Made by a program: the position numbers and the translations under genes. DNA of 42,383 nt from an uncultured Lachnospiraceae bacterium (GTDB lineage Bacteria; Bacillota; Clostridia; Lachnospirales; Lachnospiraceae): assembly GCA_934402515.1 (NCBI GenBank), contig CAKRTZ010000018.1, positions 1 to 42,383 of the forward strand. Reading direction: 5' to 3'. The notes below the pieces were generated by a model. That model did not search any database. It was not told the DNA's origin and saw only the letters and a list, made by a program, of their open reading frames with translations. This document shows positions 40,896 through 42,383 of the stretch, one piece after another. Every line of letters starts with the position of its first letter. Position 1 is the stretch's first letter.

Positions 40896-42383
40896 TTAAT
40901 ATGTCACAGTATGCGTGATTAAATAAAAATCACCCTGTAAGGCTTCAATATTCACACGCATATCCCAGGAAGATGCCCCTAGCTGTGCCAATGCCCGCTT
41001 GCCGTAACCCTCCTCATAACTGTGATTTACATAGGAATTATAAATATCCTCCATCAACTGGTAGTCACTAACCACGATCTGGAAAGTAAAGCTTCGCTCC
41101 TGGGAGGTGGTTGTCTTGTCATAGCAGGCGTCGTAATAGTCCTTTAAACTGGTCTTAACCTCCAGCTCCGAGATTCCGGTGTCTGCCAGTGTCCGCAGGG
41201 TATGATTGTCCCCGTAGCCATAATAGCTGTTGGGGTCAAATTGCAGCTGGTTCAGACTCTGGGTGGGAACTTCACTGCCTCCGCCCGTTCCCTGCTCCGG
41301 CGTCTCCGATTCATAGTGGTAAGCCTCTCCATTGCAGGGAGGTAAATAAACAGACAAATCCCTTCTGATATGATCCGCAGAAAAATCTGCATCAGTCTTG
41401 TTGAAATAGGCATGGGAATCCGACGCCGCATCATCCCAGGTCGCATCCACATTATAATACCCATCATCCAGTCCCACAATATTCCATGCGTGGTTCTGTC
41501 CGGCATAACCGGTACAATAATAACAGGGAATATCACATTTCTGGCATAAATACTGATAAGCTCTGGCATATCCGGCACAGACAGTCACTCCGTTTACCAG
41601 TGCACTATAGGCGCTCTGGTTTAATTCTGCCCCGGTATCATAACTTATCTGGGAAATCAGGGCATCATGGATGGCCACCTCTGCATCTGCATCCGTCATT
41701 CCCCCGTTTTCGGGATTTCCTGCCAGATCCAGAATATTCTGTGCTCCCTCCTCGAAGTCTCTCTTAGAAACCTCCAGCTGATCGGCTGTCCGGTTAAAAT
41801 CCAGTGTAATCTCTGCCACAGCGCCCGATGGAACATACCGGCATTGATAAGACGTATTCAGCCAGAACAATTCGGGATGATCTCCTACTACTGCCTGAAA
41901 TGCATTTTTTAATTCATTCTGGCTCACCCGGACGATGGGTGCAAAACGATTATTCAATGCCTGGGTATTCGCATAAATCTGCCGGTACAAGGCCTGGGTA
42001 TTGTCATCCAGCATATTGTAATAGGGATAAAATTGTTCTGAAAAGGTCAGCCCTTCTCCTGTTTCCCCATATCCTACATACTGTACTACCTCGTCCAGCT
42101 GGTCCTCGTTGACCTGCTGACCATTGCTCTGAACCGGTTCCCATCCATTATATCCCTGTACTTCTCCCGGAATCCGTATCTGATCCTGTTCCGGTGCCTG
42201 ATAAGGATCCGGATAATCCTTCACATACAAACCATCTTCCAGTTCCTTTTTAGCAACGCTCGTCGAGGGCTGCTGATCCATGCCGGTATCCTGCTCATTT
42301 CCCGATAAAGTCATTGAAAAGGAATCCTGTGATGTCCCATCCTGTGGCTGGGTTTCCGCCGTCTGTGTTTCACCGGTTTCCGT
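40896..42383 (-). CDS. Secreted transglutaminase-like protein (5' partial)
   Basis: At least 495 residues. The frame is open to the last base of the window, so the N-terminus, probably a signal peptide, is outside. The visible start is a Thr/Glu/Gln/Ser-rich linker (TETGTETQTAETQPQDG). The transglutaminase core shows the Cys-His-Asp triad: C in GVTVCAGYARAY, H in GQNHAWNIVGLDDG and D in YYNVDATWDD, all in the middle of the protein. Such surface proteins may be peptidases, crosslinkers or inactive scaffolds. The stop lies 13 bases before larB, but a functional link is not evident. Confidence 0.8.
   Translation of the reverse strand, partial: TETGETQTAETQPQDGTSQDSFSMTLSGNEQDTGMDQQPSTSVAKKELEDGLYVKDYPDPYQAPEQDQIRIPGEVQGYNGWEPVQSNGQQVNEDQLDEVVQYVGYGETGEGLTFSEQFYPYYNMLDDNTQALYRQIYANTQALNNRFAPIVRVSQNELKNAFQAVVGDHPELFWLNTSYQCRYVPSGAVAEITLDFNRTADQLEVSKRDFEEGAQNILDLAGNPENGGMTDADAEVAIHDALISQISYDTGAELNQSAYSALVNGVTVCAGYARAYQYLCQKCDIPCYYCTGYAGQNHAWNIVGLDDGYYNVDATWDDAASDSHAYFNKTDADFSADHIRRDLSVYLPPCNGEAYHYESETPEQGTGGGSEVPTQSLNQLQFDPNSYYGYGDNHTLRTLADTGISELEVKTSLKDYYDACYDKTTTSQERSFTFQIVVSDYQLMEDIYNSYVNHSYEEGYGKRALAQLGASSWDMRVNIEALQGDFYLITHTVTY

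Noticed and set aside
1..42383. Mobile elements, CRISPR arrays, tRNA or rRNA genes
   Set aside because: I found no transposase or integrase motifs, no regularly spaced repeats, and no recognisable tRNA or rRNA sequence by eye. A tRNAscan or Rfam search could still find something small.

Overview
The window looks like a chromosomal segment of an anaerobic, spore-forming member of the Clostridia, most likely a gut Lachnospiraceae. The reasons are the sporulation genes (cotJA-cotJB-cotJC, yqfC, yqfD), the Nfn-type ferredoxin/NAD(P)H transhydrogenase pair, formate-tetrahydrofolate ligase, a TTG-started FtsK/SpoIIIE, and the clostridial sequence type of PurA and ArgG. I assign family level only. 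I saw no rRNA, tRNA, insertion sequence, phage gene or CRISPR array. Genes are densely packed and no gap exceeds about 130 bases.

Layout. Bases 1-3200 (mostly +): the 3' end of a membrane sensor-kinase-like gene, an SH3 surface protein, a convergent GNAT acetyltransferase and the cotJABC spore-coat operon. Bases 3270-7852: gpmI, thiN, a YgjP-type metalloprotein and a DEAD-box helicase. Bases 8020-19168 (all -): a long run beginning with nfnA-nfnB and continuing through a zinc-ribbon membrane protein, rlmH, pdp, yqfC, yqfD, phoH, a degenerate PgpH/YqfF-like membrane protein, ybeY and a lipid-linked-glycan flippase, ending with a small unknown gene that has its own promoter. Bases 19265-25359 (-): ftsK, fhs and a zinc-ribbon/TPR membrane protein. 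Bases 25476-31052: a LysR regulator diverging from argG-purA-pyrB-pyrI and a DUF1275 membrane protein. Bases 31059-35878 (-): a CNNM/CBS protein, yebC, metY, an unknown membrane protein and tepA. Bases 35966-38515 (-): small membrane protein, NUDIX, alr, mazF. Bases 38555-42383 (-): a transglutaminase-like secreted protein (5' end outside the window), larB, cbiQ, cbiO.

Most striking features. (1) argG-purA-pyrB all use L-aspartate as co-substrate. They sit in one tightly coupled operon beside a LysR regulator, between tepA and ftsK, which are close neighbours in Bacillus. (2) The argG lacks an in-frame block of about 40 residues in its nucleotide-binding domain and purA carries several substitutions in conserved motifs, so the operon may not be plain housekeeping. 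(3) mazF follows alr with no antitoxin gene between them. Its Shine-Dalgarno sequence lies in the 3' arm of a 13-bp terminator-like hairpin. (4) The protein at the PgpH/YqfF position between phoH and ybeY has lost the extracellular domain and all recognisable HD-phosphohydrolase metal ligands. (5) larB is coupled to an ECF T component and ATPase without a visible substrate-binding component.

All functional calls rest on reading sequence motifs and gene order by eye. No database search was run.
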